64,000 bases of DNA from Paenibacillus camerounensis (GCF_000723885.1 NZ_CCDG010000041.1:78552-142551); one strand, 5' to 3'. Counted from the stretch's first letter, positions 1 to 8,014 are shown. Notes: generated by a model not told the origin, from the sequence alone. Program-made: numbers and translations.

Positions 1-515
1 GAAATAAACGGTGCATACCACAGCAGCAGCCCCAAGTAAGCACCGAGTATCGGACTGAGCACCTTGCCGAAGGTATTAGACGTCTCAATCAGGCCGAGAC
101 TTTTGCTAACCTGCTTTTCATCCTTGAACAAATCCCCTACAAATGGCAGTACAATAGGAAAAGCCCCTGCCGCACCGATCCCCTGCAGCACACGCCCGCC
201 CATTATAATCCAGTAAGCGGTAATCCCCTTTGTGAACCAGGCAGCAGCGATACATACGGCTCCGCCTGCAGCAGCAATAATCAGGCTGGGCATAATAATT
301 TTTTTGCGCCCGAACCGGTCTGAAAGATAGCCCGCAACCGGGATCATCAGAATCGCCATCAGGCCGTAAAGCGTAATCAGCAGACTGACCTGAAAGGAAC
401 TGATGTGCAGCTCCCGGGAGATCTGCGGAAGCACCGGAATCAGCATGGAGTTGCCTAATGTCATAATTAGGGGAATGGATGCCAGTGCCGCAAGATCCCA
501 TTTTTTGTCCTTCAT
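1..515 (-). CDS. MFS transporter, 3' end outside window
   Basis: This is the N-terminal 171 residues of a major facilitator superfamily permease; the rest lies beyond position 1. The ATG at 513-515 follows AAAGGTGG with a 7-nt gap. Visible are about five hydrophobic segments and the family motif A loop 'GYLSDRFGRKK' between the second and third, then 'GGRVLQGIGAAG', typical of drug:H+ antiporter-type MFS proteins (12 or 14 TM). The substrate cannot be told from sequence; multidrug or small-molecule export is the usual role of this branch. It would act in the cytoplasmic membrane. The next gene on the same strand (helD) ends in a strong terminator, so this gene is probably transcribed from its own promoter within 516-680. 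Confidence 0.85.
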   Translation of the reverse strand, partial: MKDKKWDLAALASIPLIMTLGNSMLIPVLPQISRELHISSFQVSLLITLYGLMAILMIPVAGYLSDRFGRKKIIMPSLIIAAAGGAVCIAAAWFTKGITAYWIIMGGRVLQGIGAAGAFPIVLPFVGDLFKDEKQVSKSLGLIETSNTFGKVLSPILGAYLGLLLWYAPFI

Positions 516-683
516 GGATTGACCACCTTTGCTGTCGTTGACAATCCAGATTAGTGTGCTTGATTGCGTGCTGATGTATTCATACAAGCAGAAACGGGTA
601 TGCCGGCCTCCAGAGAAGGCGGTAACCGTTCCTGCGAGAAAGATAAGGATTATGGATCGCGTAAAACATTTAAATTTTTATAT

Positions 684-730
684 TTTAAAAAAGACCCAAG
701 CCCTTCTCTAAAGGATGAAGGGCTTGGGCC
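684..730 (-). terminator. Intrinsic terminator of helD
   Basis: A 12-bp perfect stem (695-706 paired with 717-728) with a 10-nt loop. On the minus strand it is followed by a T-rich tract (complement of 684-694). It ends transcription of helD before the MFS gene. Confidence 0.85.
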
Positions 731-758
731 GTATTGCTGAAAAGAAACATCGTAAGCA

Positions 759-3116
759 CTAACCTAAAACCGAATCTGCTTCTTCTGACTGTTCTGCCCC
801 ATCAGGCAGGAACGAGCTCGGGTTACCCAGGCTGTAAATATGCAGCAGATGCATCGCTCTGGTGCAGGCTGTATAGAACAGCTTGCGTTCATTTTCCCTG
901 CCGTATTTTTCATCAGAGCCGTCATAGATGATAACCGCATCAAACTCTACGCCTTTGGCCAGGTAAGCAGGCAGCACCAGTGTTCCTTTCTGGAAATTCG
1001 GAGTCTCCTTAGTCACCAGCCGTACCGGCAGACTGCTCTGCAGCTTGGCATGCACCTCGGCGCTTTCTCCGGCGGTTTTGCAGATGACTGCCACATAATG
1101 ATAGCCTGCCGCATGCAGACTCAGCACATCCTGCTGAACCGCGGCAAGCAGCTCTGATTCCGTACCGACTACCGTTACTGACGGGGCTTCGCCCCGGCGG
1201 TTAAAGGGAACGATCCGCTCTCCGCCTGGAATCATTGCCCGGGTGAACTCTACTATTTCATATGTGGAGCGGTAGCTTCTGGTCAGGGAAATTACCTCTG
1301 TATTCTCCTCGCCGTATATACTGACGAGGCTGGACAGGTCACCGAGCACCTCCCCTTGGGCATATATAGCCTGATTCAGATCACCCAGCACAGTCATTTT
1401 GGCCCGCGGGAACAGGCGGCGCATGAATTCCAGCTGGAACGGCGAGTAATCCTGAACCTCATCGACAATGACATGGCGGATCAGCGTATTCGTCCGGAAG
1501 CCCTGGCTCAGCTCCTTCAGATACAGGAACGGCGTAGCATCTTCATAAGCCAGCTCTCCAGAGCTAACGGCATCAAGCGTATGCTCGCAGATCTGAACCC
1601 AACTGGCCGGCAGACCGGCGCCGGCATTCATATCCTCCATCAGCCTGCGGTCCGTAAACAGCCGGCTGTACAGCCCTTTGACATCTACGAACCGGCCGCG
1701 TTTGGTCCAGCCGCGCAGCGGCTTCAGCTTCTGGCTGACAATATAGCGTGCCAGCATGCTTTTCTCCGTATCAAAATCATCAAAGCTTTCTTTGTGCCCG
1801 CCGCCTTTGCGGCGGGTCATATGATACGCCCGCTGATAGTCGCTGGTATCCAGCAGCTCCATCTGCTCTTCCACCCACGACGCCCCGCGTTCTTCCACAC
1901 TGAAGGCAGCGATTTTTTTCAGCAGCCAGCCGGTCATCAGATCAATCCGGTTCGCAAGCTTGATCGCCGGGTCATAGGAATAGAACTGCCGCTGCATCTC
2001 TTCCTTGCTGACGATGGCTTTTCCCTGGAACGTAAGCGGCTTAAACAGCATGCCCTCATGCTCCAGCAGATTGACATAGCGGCGGATAGCATCCAGAAAA
2101 GCAACGGAGGATTTATAACCGATTCCTTCACGGCGTACAGATGCCGCAGGGTCATCCGGCGCTGCCAGCAGGCTTTCTGTCTGGCTGAACACATCCTCCA
2201 GCTGAAATTCCTGGCCGAGCCTGTGCTCCAGGTACATCTGGAAGGTAGTCTGCTGCATATTTTCTTCACCCAGCTCGGGCAGAACGGTCGAAACATAGCT
2301 GTTAAACAACGGATTCGGCGAGAACAGCAGCATCTGGTCAGCCTGCAGCACCTGGCGGTATTTATAGAGCAGGTAAGCTACGCGCTGAAGCGCCGCTGAG
2401 GTTTTGCCGCTGCCTGCCGCCCCCTGGACCACCAGCATACGGCTGCGGTCATTGCGGATTACGGCGTTCTGCTCCTTCTGGATTGTCGCTACGATGCTTT
2501 TCATACGGTCATCCGCACTATGGCTGAGCACCTGCTGCAGCAGCTCATCGCCGATTGTCATTCCGGTATCGAACATTACTTCGATTAGTCCGCTATCAAT
2601 TACGAACTGGCGCTTAAGCTTCATCGTTCCGCTTACCAGCCCCCCTGGAGTTTCATAAGCGGCCGGACCGGGTGCTCCATCGTAGTACAGGCTTGATATT
2701 GGCGCCCGCCAGTCGTATATCAGGAACGTGCCGTCGTCCTCCATCAATGAGCCGATGCCGAGGTAGATCTGCTCTGCTTCCCCGCCCGGCTGCTCTGAGA
2801 AATCAATCCGGCCGAAATAAGGTGAATTCACCAGTTTTCTGTATTTCTTAAGCGCTTTGCTTGATTGCAGATGATGACGCTCACGTTCATTCAGAATTTG
2901 CGCCTGCTGCCGGAGGCTGGTTGAGGTTTCCCCCAGATCATCCGGGCTGCTGAAGTTAACCGTAACCTCTTCCCAGAAGTCCTTGCGCATATCAACGACA
3001 TCGGAACGGTGCAGTCCAAGCTCCTCGGACAGCCGCCGGATATGGGCTGACAGCAGTCTCGTAATCCCCGTTACCCGTGCCTGTTCCTCTTTCCATTCAT
3101 GATCTTGCTTTTCCAA
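759..3116 (-). CDS. helD: HelD-like RNA polymerase recycling ATPase
   Basis: A 785-residue superfamily 1 (UvrD-like) ATPase. The N-terminal ~100 residues are charged and helical, as in HelD, where they reach into RNA polymerase channels. Walker A 'GAAGSGKTS' is near residues 232-240, 'VIVDEVQDYSPFQ' supplies Walker B, and 'SYRST' and 'YTACTRAMHLL' are C-terminal helicase motifs. Known HelD proteins strip stalled RNA polymerase from DNA and nucleic acid and help recycling; they do not unwind DNA efficiently. The start is a TTG (3114-3116) placed 10 nt after AAAGGGG; no better in-frame ATG is seen. It appears monocistronic, with a terminator at 684-730. Paralogous UvrD/Rep-type helicases lack this N-terminal arm and the insertion between motifs, so the HelD call is fairly secure. 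Confidence 0.87.
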   Translation of the reverse strand: MEKQDHEWKEEQARVTGITRLLSAHIRRLSEELGLHRSDVVDMRKDFWEEVTVNFSSPDDLGETSTSLRQQAQILNERERHHLQSSKALKKYRKLVNSPYFGRIDFSEQPGGEAEQIYLGIGSLMEDDGTFLIYDWRAPISSLYYDGAPGPAAYETPGGLVSGTMKLKRQFVIDSGLIEVMFDTGMTIGDELLQQVLSHSADDRMKSIVATIQKEQNAVIRNDRSRMLVVQGAAGSGKTSAALQRVAYLLYKYRQVLQADQMLLFSPNPLFNSYVSTVLPELGEENMQQTTFQMYLEHRLGQEFQLEDVFSQTESLLAAPDDPAASVRREGIGYKSSVAFLDAIRRYVNLLEHEGMLFKPLTFQGKAIVSKEEMQRQFYSYDPAIKLANRIDLMTGWLLKKIAAFSVEERGASWVEEQMELLDTSDYQRAYHMTRRKGGGHKESFDDFDTEKSMLARYIVSQKLKPLRGWTKRGRFVDVKGLYSRLFTDRRLMEDMNAGAGLPASWVQICEHTLDAVSSGELAYEDATPFLYLKELSQGFRTNTLIRHVIVDEVQDYSPFQLEFMRRLFPRAKMTVLGDLNQAIYAQGEVLGDLSSLVSIYGEENTEVISLTRSYRSTYEIVEFTRAMIPGGERIVPFNRRGEAPSVTVVGTESELLAAVQQDVLSLHAAGYHYVAVICKTAGESAEVHAKLQSSLPVRLVTKETPNFQKGTLVLPAYLAKGVEFDAVIIYDGSDEKYGRENERKLFYTACTRAMHLLHIYSLGNPSSFLPDGAEQSEEADSVLG

Positions 3117-3163
3117 TGTATTTCATCCCCTTTAAAAGGCTGTGCTTCGATTATATTTCTGTC

Positions 3164-4195
3164 TTATTCCTTCTCATCATGGTTTCCCCGGTTTATCTGA
3201 TCGGCCAGCCGGTCAAGCCGGTCAAGCTGGTAACCATAATCATAGATTGCCGCCGCCACCACTGACAAGCGCAACTGTCCCGCTTTCTCCGGATTATAGC
3301 CTTGGATCGCCGCTTCCAGGAATCTGTCGTTGTCTTCATTGAGCGGCTCCGAATCGTTGGCCCCCCGCTTCAGCTTGTCTTCGAATTTAAGCAGAATATA
3401 TTCATGATATTTGATCAGCTGCTCCAGGTGACGGTCAAACAGCTCGTCGGTCCGCTCCGTCCGCTCTGCCTGGAAATAGTGCCTGTCAATCGCCTCCAGC
3501 ACCTCAAACCCCTTTTGCAGCGTCTGCAGCAGGTTTTTGTAAACCACCATCTGACGGGTCTGACTGTATTTTGCCCTGCGCAGCTGTTTCTGCTCCTCCT
3601 CGAACAGGGCGTATTTATCAGCAAGCGCCTTAATTGAGCCTCCGAGCGCATTTTTTTCGTCGCGGAACACGCTTTCCTTCATTTCATGCGATACCGCGGT
3701 CCGCAGCAGCAGCGATAGGCTGGTAAACACACTCTCAATCTGCTGAATATACTGCTTGCGGGGCTTGGGCGGAAAGACGCTGATATTAATAATAAATGCA
3801 GAGACAATCCCGGTCAGTGTGAGCAGGAAGCGGGTCAGCGCGAACTCCCACTGTCCGGAGGCCTCCATCACGGAGATAACGGTAACCAGAGTCAGGCCGA
3901 TCGTGTCGGCCCGGTTCATTTTCATACTGATCATAATGACCAGAATACATACAAGCCCGACTGCAATCGGCTCATTGGATAGGAGCATCCCGCCAAGCAG
4001 CGCAAGAACAGCTCCCATAGTACTAGTCTGGATCTGGTCCAGAAAATACCGCCAAGAACGGTATATAGATGGCTGCATGGCAAAAATTGCTGCAATCGCC
4101 GCACCGACAGGAGAAGAAAACTGCAGCAGTGCGGATAAATAAAGGGACAATGTAACTGCCATGCCTGTTTTTAAAATGCGGGCGCCAAAAGCCAA
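3164..4195 (-). CDS. FUSC / aromatic acid exporter family membrane protein
   Basis: A 343-residue protein of the FUSC/ArAE_1 type (DUF939-like). The N-terminal ~150 residues hold about six hydrophobic segments ('GMAVTLSLYLSAL', 'PVGAAIAAIFAMQPSIYRS'); the rest is a soluble, charged helical domain. Family members are proposed to export aromatic acids, but the function of the Gram-positive members is unproven. The open frame extends upstream to 4306, but those codons are only the translation of the 64-bp repeats. I place the start at TTG 4193-4195 ('MAFGARILKTGMAV'), because AGGAGGG sits 6 nt before it; the in-frame ATG at 4199-4201 directly touches that Shine-Dalgarno. Its leader is therefore made of repeat DNA. 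Confidence 0.75.
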   Translation of the reverse strand: MAFGARILKTGMAVTLSLYLSALLQFSSPVGAAIAAIFAMQPSIYRSWRYFLDQIQTSTMGAVLALLGGMLLSNEPIAVGLVCILVIMISMKMNRADTIGLTLVTVISVMEASGQWEFALTRFLLTLTGIVSAFIINISVFPPKPRKQYIQQIESVFTSLSLLLRTAVSHEMKESVFRDEKNALGGSIKALADKYALFEEEQKQLRRAKYSQTRQMVVYKNLLQTLQKGFEVLEAIDRHYFQAERTERTDELFDRHLEQLIKYHEYILLKFEDKLKRGANDSEPLNEDNDRFLEAAIQGYNPEKAGQLRLSVVAAAIYDYGYQLDRLDRLADQINRGNHDEKE

Positions 4196-4210
4196 ATCCA
4201 TCCCTCCTAA

Positions 4211-4460
4211 AGTTTTGTATAGCATAGGCTTCCCTGATTCACTTCGGCAAAACTTACTTCGGAAGCATAGGCTTAGTTTTGTATAGCATAGGCTTCCCTG
4301 GTTCACTTCGGCAAAACTTGCTTCGGAAGCATAGGCTTAGTTTTGTATAGCATAGGCTTCCCTGGTTCACTTCGGCAAAACTTGCTTCGGAAGCATAGGC
4401 TTAGTTTTGTATAGCATAGGCTTCCTTGGTTCACTTCGGCAAAACTTGCTTCGGAAGCAT
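4211..4460. repeat. Four tandem copies of a 64-bp repeat
   Basis: Units begin at 4211, 4275, 4339 and 4403 (exact 64-bp period; the fourth is cut at 58 bp). Units 2 and 3 are identical; unit 1 differs at two positions and unit 4 at one. Each unit carries the inverted pair AGTTTTG / CAAAACT, the pair GCTTCC / GGAAGC, and the small palindrome GCTTCGGAAGC, so alternative stems are possible. AGCATAGGCTT occurs twice per unit, 43 bp apart. The array lies directly upstream of the FUSC gene's ribosome binding site and forms its leader. Confidence 0.95.
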
Positions 4461-4651
4461 CTGTTTTGATGTGAATACTAAAGTTAATTAATGCCGCTTA
4501 TGTATATCCTTTTTGTGTTACGTCAATCTCTATAAGGGTACAGATGTAATTACCCATGATGCAGCCCCGCGAATTTTAGCGCTTTAGCAGGTAAGCGGCT
4601 TAACGGTAATACTGTATACGGCAGTACCATTCCATATGTAGAGGTGAACGC
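4461..4651. other. Intergenic region between repeat array and secreted protein gene
   Basis: No gene is seen here. It must contain the plus-strand promoter for the secreted protein at 4652, but no convincing -35/-10 pair with 16-18 bp spacing was found. The minus-strand promoter of the FUSC gene should also lie here, upstream of the repeats. Confidence 0.5.
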
Positions 4652-5146
4652 ATGAGTAACAAGATTAAAAAAATTACTGCATTTGCCGCAGCCGCCGTGC
4701 TGTGTCTGACTCCGGCAGCCGCTTATGCCCGGAACGTTACAGAACATGCTCCTGTTTCATCAGCTGAGAGCAACGTTTCCGGGACAAAACAGCCGGCCCG
4801 CCAGCATCACAATAAAGGGTTCCGGGCCGGCGGGCATTTTATTCTGAGTGAAACGGCAAAGCTCCTGGATATGGACCGCAAAGAGCTGATGGACAGCCTG
4901 CAGAGCGGCAAAACCCTCTATAGTCTGGCCAAGGAAAAAAAGGGCTGGAGCGAAGAGGAATACATCCGTAAGCTGAGCGAGGCAGCCAGCCTCAAGCTGG
5001 ATGAGTCGCTAAAGGACGGGCAGCTCACCAAGGATGAGGTCAAGAAGCTGAAAGCCGGCCTGCCGGCGCTGCTGAAGCTGAGCATCTCCGCTTCAGCCGG
5101 TAATCATGCAGGAGCGCCCGGAAAGGCGCCTACCCCTAACCGGTAA
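4652..5146 (+). CDS. Small secreted protein, function unknown
   Basis: A 164-residue protein with a clear Sec signal peptide: 'NKIKK', then an alanine-rich hydrophobic core, then 'AYARN' suggesting cleavage near residue 26-27. The mature part is charged. Its middle ('LDMDRKELMDSLQSGKTLYSLAKEKKG') resembles the short helical repeats of secreted Firmicute proteins of unknown role that read 'L..d...L...l..GkSLaelAk.kG', followed by 'EYIRKLSEAASLKLDESLKDGQLT'. The ATG follows GAGGTGA with a 4-nt gap. It is a single-gene unit ended by the terminator at 5156-5197. I do not recognise a defined function. Confidence 0.8.
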   Translation: MSNKIKKITAFAAAAVLCLTPAAAYARNVTEHAPVSSAESNVSGTKQPARQHHNKGFRAGGHFILSETAKLLDMDRKELMDSLQSGKTLYSLAKEKKGWSEEEYIRKLSEAASLKLDESLKDGQLTKDEVKKLKAGLPALLKLSISASAGNHAGAPGKAPTPNR

Positions 5147-5155
5147 ACCGTGATA

Positions 5156-5197
5156 CGGGCATCTCAGCCTTGGCAGGCTGCAGATGCCCGTTTTTTT
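5156..5197 (+). terminator. Intrinsic terminator
   Basis: A 9-bp perfect stem CGGGCATCT (5156-5164) / AGATGCCCG (5182-5190) followed by seven T. It lies 9 nt after the stop of the secreted protein gene. Confidence 0.92.
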
Positions 5198-5217
5198 GTC
5201 ATTAAGAATGATTGGCT

Positions 5218-5862
5218 CTACATTCTGCGCCGGGAATTACGGTAAGCCTTAAAGCAGGCTATAGACAGCATCAGCCAGGCTCCGCTTGCCGCATATCCGC
5301 CGATGACATCGCTGGGGTAATGGACCCCCAGATAGATCCGGCTCCAGCCTATGCCGATTGTCATAAAGACGGTGAATAGAATCAGTATTATCCGTTCTCT
5401 TTTCTTACGCATATGCCGCCACAGCAAATACGCCACCGCCCCGTACAAAGAAAAGGCTGCCATGGAATGTCCGCTTGGAAAGCTGTAGCCTGCCTGCTCG
5501 ATCAGCCGGTGAATATCAGGTCGTTCGCGGTGAAACCATTGCTTAAGCAGAATATTAATGAGCTGCGAGCCAATTCCAACCCAGAGGAACAGCACCAGCT
5601 CCATCCGGTGCTTGAGCAGGAAGAACAGCAGCGCTATTGTAACGAGCGAAATAATTACAGCAAGCTTGGATGAGCCGACCAGGGAGAGGCTTTTGGCCAA
5701 AGAGGTTAATCCGGGTGACTCCGCTGATTGTACGGCATGGATAATTGAATTGTCAAAATAAGCTGTTTTGTTCATTGCCACAAGCAGGGCAATGACGATA
5801 AACATTAATGCGAACCACAAAGAGGAACGAAATCCCCTGGACCACTGCCGGTAGTGAAGCAT
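5218..5862 (-). CDS. PAP2 family lipid phosphatase
   Basis: A 214-residue membrane phosphatase with about six hydrophobic segments. All three PAP2 signature blocks are intact: 'KQWFHRERP' (residues 107-115), 'PSGH' (129-132) and 'SRIYLGVHYPSD' (174-185), whose His132 and His181 are the expected nucleophile and proton donor. Family members dephosphorylate lipid phosphates such as undecaprenyl pyrophosphate or phosphatidylglycerophosphate; which one is not decidable here. The ATG follows AAGGAG with a 6-nt gap. It is transcribed divergently from the Hfq-like gene. Confidence 0.9.
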   Translation of the reverse strand: MLHYRQWSRGFRSSLWFALMFIVIALLVAMNKTAYFDNSIIHAVQSAESPGLTSLAKSLSLVGSSKLAVIISLVTIALLFFLLKHRMELVLFLWVGIGSQLINILLKQWFHRERPDIHRLIEQAGYSFPSGHSMAAFSLYGAVAYLLWRHMRKKRERIILILFTVFMTIGIGWSRIYLGVHYPSDVIGGYAASGAWLMLSIACFKAYRNSRRRM

Positions 5863-5899
5863 AGCTTACTCCTTATCTGATAGGTATTCTGTGAACCCG

Positions 5900-5930
5900 T
5901 TGCCTGAGAACCGCCCTCCCGTGATATAAT
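5900..5930 (+). promoter_or_regulatory. Extended -10 promoter for the Hfq-like gene
   Basis: A consensus TATAAT (5925-5930) preceded by TG one base upstream (5922-5923), an extended -10. A weak -35 TTGCCT (5900-5905) lies 19 bp away. It sits about 42 bp before the GTG start at 5972. Confidence 0.6.
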
Positions 5931-5971
5931 GAACCGGAAAACAATTTATATAAAGATGGAGTGCTGCCAAA

Positions 5972-6193
5972 GTGGAAAGCCTAAAGCTGCAGGAACGTTT
6001 GTTGAATCAGTGCATCTCAACAAAGGTGCCCGTTACCATTTTTACGACGAACGGAGTTAAAATGCAGGGACTCGTTACTTCTTACGACGCCTATACCATT
6101 ACCCTGACAGGACAGGGCGACGGCAGACAGAATGTACTGTTTAAATCTGCAGTCTCCACTGTTGTACCGCTAAAGCCGGTCTCACTCAAGTAA
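5972..6193 (+). CDS. hfq: Hfq-like Sm-fold RNA chaperone, divergent
   Basis: A 73-residue protein with the length and layout of bacterial Hfq: an N-terminal helix ('LQERLLNQCIST'), Sm1 ('VPVTIFTTNGVKMQGLVTSYDAYTITL') and Sm2 ('NVLFKSAVSTVVP'). Hfq hexamers bind U-rich and A-rich RNA. The Sm2 signature is usually YKHA(I/V)S; here it reads FKSAVS, so the pore histidine is replaced by serine. The canonical gene normally sits next to miaA; this one stands alone between a PAP2 phosphatase and a lactonase. The start is GTG at 5972, with GGAG 10 nt before it. It may be a second, specialised Hfq. Fold assignment is firm; RNA-binding behaviour is inferred. Confidence 0.82.
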   Translation: MESLKLQERLLNQCISTKVPVTIFTTNGVKMQGLVTSYDAYTITLTGQGDGRQNVLFKSAVSTVVPLKPVSLK

Positions 6194-6199
6194 GATCAA

Positions 6200-6238
6200 A
6201 AGGAACACCGGAGCTTTCCCTTCCGGTGTTCCTTTTTT
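6200..6238 (+). terminator. Intrinsic terminator after the Hfq-like gene
   Basis: A 12-bp stem AGGAACACCGGA (6201-6212) / TCCGGTGTTCCT (6222-6233) followed by a run of T. On the minus strand a shorter T-run makes it a possible shared terminator for the convergent lactonase gene. Confidence 0.9.
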
Positions 6239-6272
6239 CTTGCTGTCAGTCAGCTATACGGCTGTGCCGGGA

Positions 6273-7379
6273 TCAGACCGGAAATACGGCCGGCTTCACG
6301 CAGACCGGCTTAGACGTCTCTGCTTCATTCCCGGTAAAGCTAAGCCGTCCGGTTGCGGTATCAAGAGAGAACACAACCAGATTATTGCCGTCCCGGTTCG
6401 CCACAATCAGATACCCGCCATCCGGTGTCACTGTGAAGTGCCGCGGATGCCCTCCCCGTGTAGACTCATGCTGGACCAGAGTAAGCTCTGCTGTCTCAGC
6501 ATTCACGGCATAGACAACGATGCTGTCATGACCCCGGTTGGAACCGTAGAGGAAGCGCCCGTCTTTAGAGAAGGCGATCTCTGCGCAGCCGTTATTAGTA
6601 TAGGAATAATCATCAGGCAGTGTCGGCACCGTAACAGATGTTTTTAAGACAGCGGACTCACTGTCATACAGGAAAGAAGTAACCGTACTGTTCAATTCAT
6701 TGATGACATAAGCGGACTTTCCGTCCGGATGGAATACAAAGTGGCGTGGTCCTGCCCCTTCAGCCACCTTAATCTCGCCCTGAACCTCAAGCGTACCGGC
6801 ATCCCTGTTGATATGGTAAGTGCGGATCAGGTCAAGTCCAAGGTCAGAGACAAACAGGAAGCGCTCGTCCGGGCTGAAAACAGCCGAATGCGGATGCGGC
6901 TTCTCCTGGCCGGGTACCGTTCCTTTACCGGTATGTACAGCAGTATCTGTCAGCCGCACCGGATTTCCGTCAGCATCTACACTTAGCAGGCCTACAAGGC
7001 CGCCGTGATAGCTGCATACAACCAGATAGGCACTGTCTGAATCCCTGTTGATATGGCAGGTAGTCGTCTGTCCTGCATCAGTAGCTGGCATCGTTGAGAT
7101 CCGGCTCAGTTCAGTAAGCTTGCCGGTCTGCGCGTCGATAGACAGGGTAACAACCTCGCCCTCTTTTACCCCTTCACCGTTAAGCTTCTCACTAATGGCA
7201 TACAGCCGGTTCTTGGCAGTATCCACATTTACAAAGGTAGGATTGGCAATTCCCTGAACACTATCCAGCAGCTTCAGCTTACCGCCAGCCCCTCCGTCAA
7301 ATTCATACACCTGTACCCCGTTATCCGTTGTACTAGCATAGGAGCCGGTAAACAGCAATAATCTGGAATTTTCTTTCAT
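6273..7379 (-). CDS. Lactonase family protein (6-phosphogluconolactonase-like beta-propeller)
   Basis: A 368-residue protein of the YkgB/Pgl lactonase family, a seven-bladed beta-propeller. Repeated blade motifs are visible: 'NPTFVNVDTAKNRLYAIS', 'PHPHSAVFSPDERFLFVSDLG', 'GPRHFVFHPDGKSAYVINEL', 'CAEIAFSKDGRFLYGSNRG' and 'HPRHFTVTPDGGYLIVAN'. In E. coli the homologue hydrolyses 6-phosphogluconolactone in the pentose phosphate pathway; many paralogues have unknown substrates. No signal peptide is seen, so it should be cytosolic. The ATG follows GAGGGGG with a 9-nt gap. It is a monocistronic unit, divergent from the LytTR regulator gene. Confidence 0.88.
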   Translation of the reverse strand: MKENSRLLLFTGSYASTTDNGVQVYEFDGGAGGKLKLLDSVQGIANPTFVNVDTAKNRLYAISEKLNGEGVKEGEVVTLSIDAQTGKLTELSRISTMPATDAGQTTTCHINRDSDSAYLVVCSYHGGLVGLLSVDADGNPVRLTDTAVHTGKGTVPGQEKPHPHSAVFSPDERFLFVSDLGLDLIRTYHINRDAGTLEVQGEIKVAEGAGPRHFVFHPDGKSAYVINELNSTVTSFLYDSESAVLKTSVTVPTLPDDYSYTNNGCAEIAFSKDGRFLYGSNRGHDSIVVYAVNAETAELTLVQHESTRGGHPRHFTVTPDGGYLIVANRDGNNLVVFSLDTATGRLSFTGNEAETSKPVCVKPAVFPV

Positions 7380-7528
7380 CTCGGTTTTCCCCCTCTATTA
7401 GTCCATCCGGTTTTTTACATACAGCCTGGCTCTCGTTCAAACAACAGCCATCTTTATAATTTACAATTTTTCAGCGTCTATGACAAATGCAACGGAAAAA
7501 ATGACAAAAAACATTTCAAAAATAAGAC

Positions 7529-7557
7529 TTCTCAAAGAAAAAAGATTATGTTATAAT
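7529..7557 (+). promoter_or_regulatory. Sigma-A promoter with extended -10 for the LytTR gene
   Basis: -35 TTCTCA (7529-7534), a 17-bp spacer and a perfect -10 TATAAT (7552-7557) with TG at 7549-7550. Expected transcription start is near 7563-7565. Confidence 0.75.
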
Positions 7558-7570
7558 GAAAGCGCTAACA
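7557..7570 (+). promoter_or_regulatory. CcpA binding site (cre)
   Basis: TGAAAGCGCTAACA matches the cre consensus TGWAANCGNTNWCA at every position. It begins on the last base of the -10 box and covers the expected transcription start, a position where bound CcpA blocks initiation. The LytTR gene at 7605 should therefore be repressed on preferred sugars. Confidence 0.85.
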
Positions 7571-7604
7571 CGCTTCGTTAAAATTGTATAAAGGGGGAAC
7601 ACGA

Positions 7605-7940
7605 ATGAGCAGCCTGCTGGAAGCCAGAAATGTATATGAGGACTTCGAGGTGGAAACAGACATTCTGTTCTTTAAGGTCGGGGACCATGATCTGGTCATT
7701 TTTCACGGCAGAAACTACAATATTAAAAAGAGAATGTCTGCCGAGCAGTTGAACCGTTTGTTATCGAACTCCAGCTATTATCATGTTTACGGAAGCTGCT
7801 ATGTTAATCTGAATAAGATCAGCGCCATCGAAGACGACTGCATCTATTTCGGAGAAAAGGGCCTCTATGCCAAAAACGTCCGTGTTCCCAGACGGAAACA
7901 GGAAAGCATCCGCCATCTGCTGAAAGGGCTTACTTCTTGA
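7605..7940 (+). CDS. Stand-alone LytTR-type DNA-binding regulator
   Basis: A 111-residue protein consisting of little more than a LytTR-like domain. Typical features are the beta-strand pattern around 'YYHVYGSCYVNLNKISAIEDDCIYFG' (residues ~54-80) and the closing 'VRVPRRKQESIRHLLKG', which matches the C-terminal helix of LytTR regulators ('R.....lk..l'). No receiver domain and no membrane segment are present, so its input is not a classical phosphorelay. The start is ATG 7605, 7 nt after AAAGGGGG; seven upstream in-frame codons are excluded. It is monocistronic, with a strong promoter, an overlapping perfect cre site, and a terminator at 8015-8055. Known LytTR targets include virulence, bacteriocin and autolysis genes; the target here is unknown. 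Confidence 0.8.
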   Translation: MSSLLEARNVYEDFEVETDILFFKVGDHDLVIFHGRNYNIKKRMSAEQLNRLLSNSSYYHVYGSCYVNLNKISAIEDDCIYFGEKGLYAKNVRVPRRKQESIRHLLKGLTS

Positions 7941-8014
7941 GAGCGTGAATACTCTGAGAGTATAAGAATGCAGAAACAAGCTGGCCTTATGCGTTCTTTT
8001 ACTCCCTGCTTATA

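Noticed and set aside
529..711. 60-residue plus-strand ORF
   Set aside because: No ribosome binding site; it runs into the helD terminator and overlaps the MFS promoter region.
1356..2399. 347-residue ORF antisense to helD
   Set aside because: It mirrors the coding frame of helD and has no recognisable domain; a typical shadow frame in GC-rich coding DNA.
4196..4306. N-terminal extension of the FUSC protein
   Set aside because: It is only a translation of repeat DNA; the 64-bp period shifts frame between units and the Shine-Dalgarno lies after it.
4211..4460. CRISPR array
   Set aside because: The 64-bp units are contiguous, with no unique spacers, and no cas gene is nearby.
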